Assembly: GCF_036607905.1 (NCBI RefSeq)
Contig: NZ_CP144555.1
Coordinates: 2,542,001-2,606,000, forward strand
Length of the DNA stretch: 64,000 nucleotides
From: Streptomyces sp. SCSIO 75703
GTDB lineage: Bacteria > Actinomycetota > Actinomycetes > Streptomycetales > Streptomycetaceae
Reading direction: 5' to 3'
Shown here in pieces: positions 63,987 to 64,000 of the stretch (position 1 is the first letter of the stretch; each line of letters starts with the position of its first letter). The notes under the pieces are model-generated. The model saw only the letters and a program-made list of their open reading frames with translations, did not search any database and was not told the origin of the DNA. The translations under genes were made by a program, and so were the position numbers.

Positions 63987-64000
63987 GCAAAGACCGGCTA

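Noticed and set aside
1..64000. tRNA, rRNA, IS elements and attachment sites.
   Set aside because: No TTCGAATCC-type T-loop with matching arms, transposase motif or integrase with flanking repeats was seen by eye; a covariance or repeat search could still find a divergent one.

Overview
The window is about 64 kb of very GC-rich, tightly packed DNA with actinomycete start and ribosome-binding-site usage. It carries mycothiol amidase (mca), GTP-dependent PEP carboxykinase, the biotin ligase/propionyl-CoA carboxylase block (birA, pccB, pccE, pccA) and a CSG-type hutH that I recognise as streptomycete. From memory, the order pckA ... mca, greA, ilvA, metB ... L,D-transpeptidase, hutH, cya, birA, pccB, pccE, maf, pccA, deoR, lpdA matches the conserved chromosomal core of Streptomyces. 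The organism is almost certainly a Streptomyces or a very close relative.

Layout. 1-11.8 kb: D-amino-acid genes, an aminotransferase, pckA, a HlyIII membrane protein next to a TetR regulator, a Mut7-C RNase-like protein and a thioredoxin-domain (YyaL/SPATA20-type) protein. 11.8-27.3 kb: an accessory island. It holds a complete type I-E CRISPR-Cas system in the order cas3, cas8e(cse1), cse2, cas7e, cas5e, cas6e, cas1e, cas2e, then a 36-repeat array, then a decayed block (frameshifted ABC exporter, fragment of a possible RiPP precursor, 5'-truncated LuxR-type regulator). 27.4-48 kb: conserved core with a TPR/STAND ATPase, mca, greA, a DrrAB-like transporter, ilvA, a MarR regulator, a sigma-like protein, metB, a MacB-like transporter whose permease is frameshifted, an L,D-transpeptidase lipoprotein, a small sortase-type surface protein and hutH. 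48-64 kb: a repeat-rich 1 kb gap, a GGDEF protein, enoyl-CoA hydratase, adenylate cyclase, the acyl-CoA carboxylase cluster, maf, deoR, a flavoprotein dehydrogenase and a gamma-glutamylcyclotransferase-like protein.

Main discovery. The 287-bp gap between cas3 and cas8e contains, on the opposite strand, two degenerate CRISPR repeats exactly 61 bp apart, the same period as the main array. Their hairpin stems are intact and they enclose one 32-nt spacer. The first 17 nt of that guide match the DNA just upstream of cas8e at 16 positions. The one mismatch is at guide position 6, which Cascade does not read, and the protospacer is preceded by AAG, the canonical I-E PAM. A likely -10 element (TACTGT) lies 4 bp beyond the PAM, and a perfect 13-bp hairpin lies between promoter and mini-array. 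This is the architecture of a CreR-type (Cas-regulating RNA) autorepressor: Cascade loaded with this guide should bind, but not destroy, the cas promoter.

Other notable items: a palindromic operator that exactly fills the -35/-10 spacer of the DrrAB-like promoter; an operator over the hlyIII promoter; a 5.4-copy 32-bp minisatellite; a degenerate ~80-bp repeat field next to hutH; five 10-bp repeats near pckA; and two transporter reading frames broken by frameshifts. No tRNA, rRNA, IS element or attachment site was recognised.
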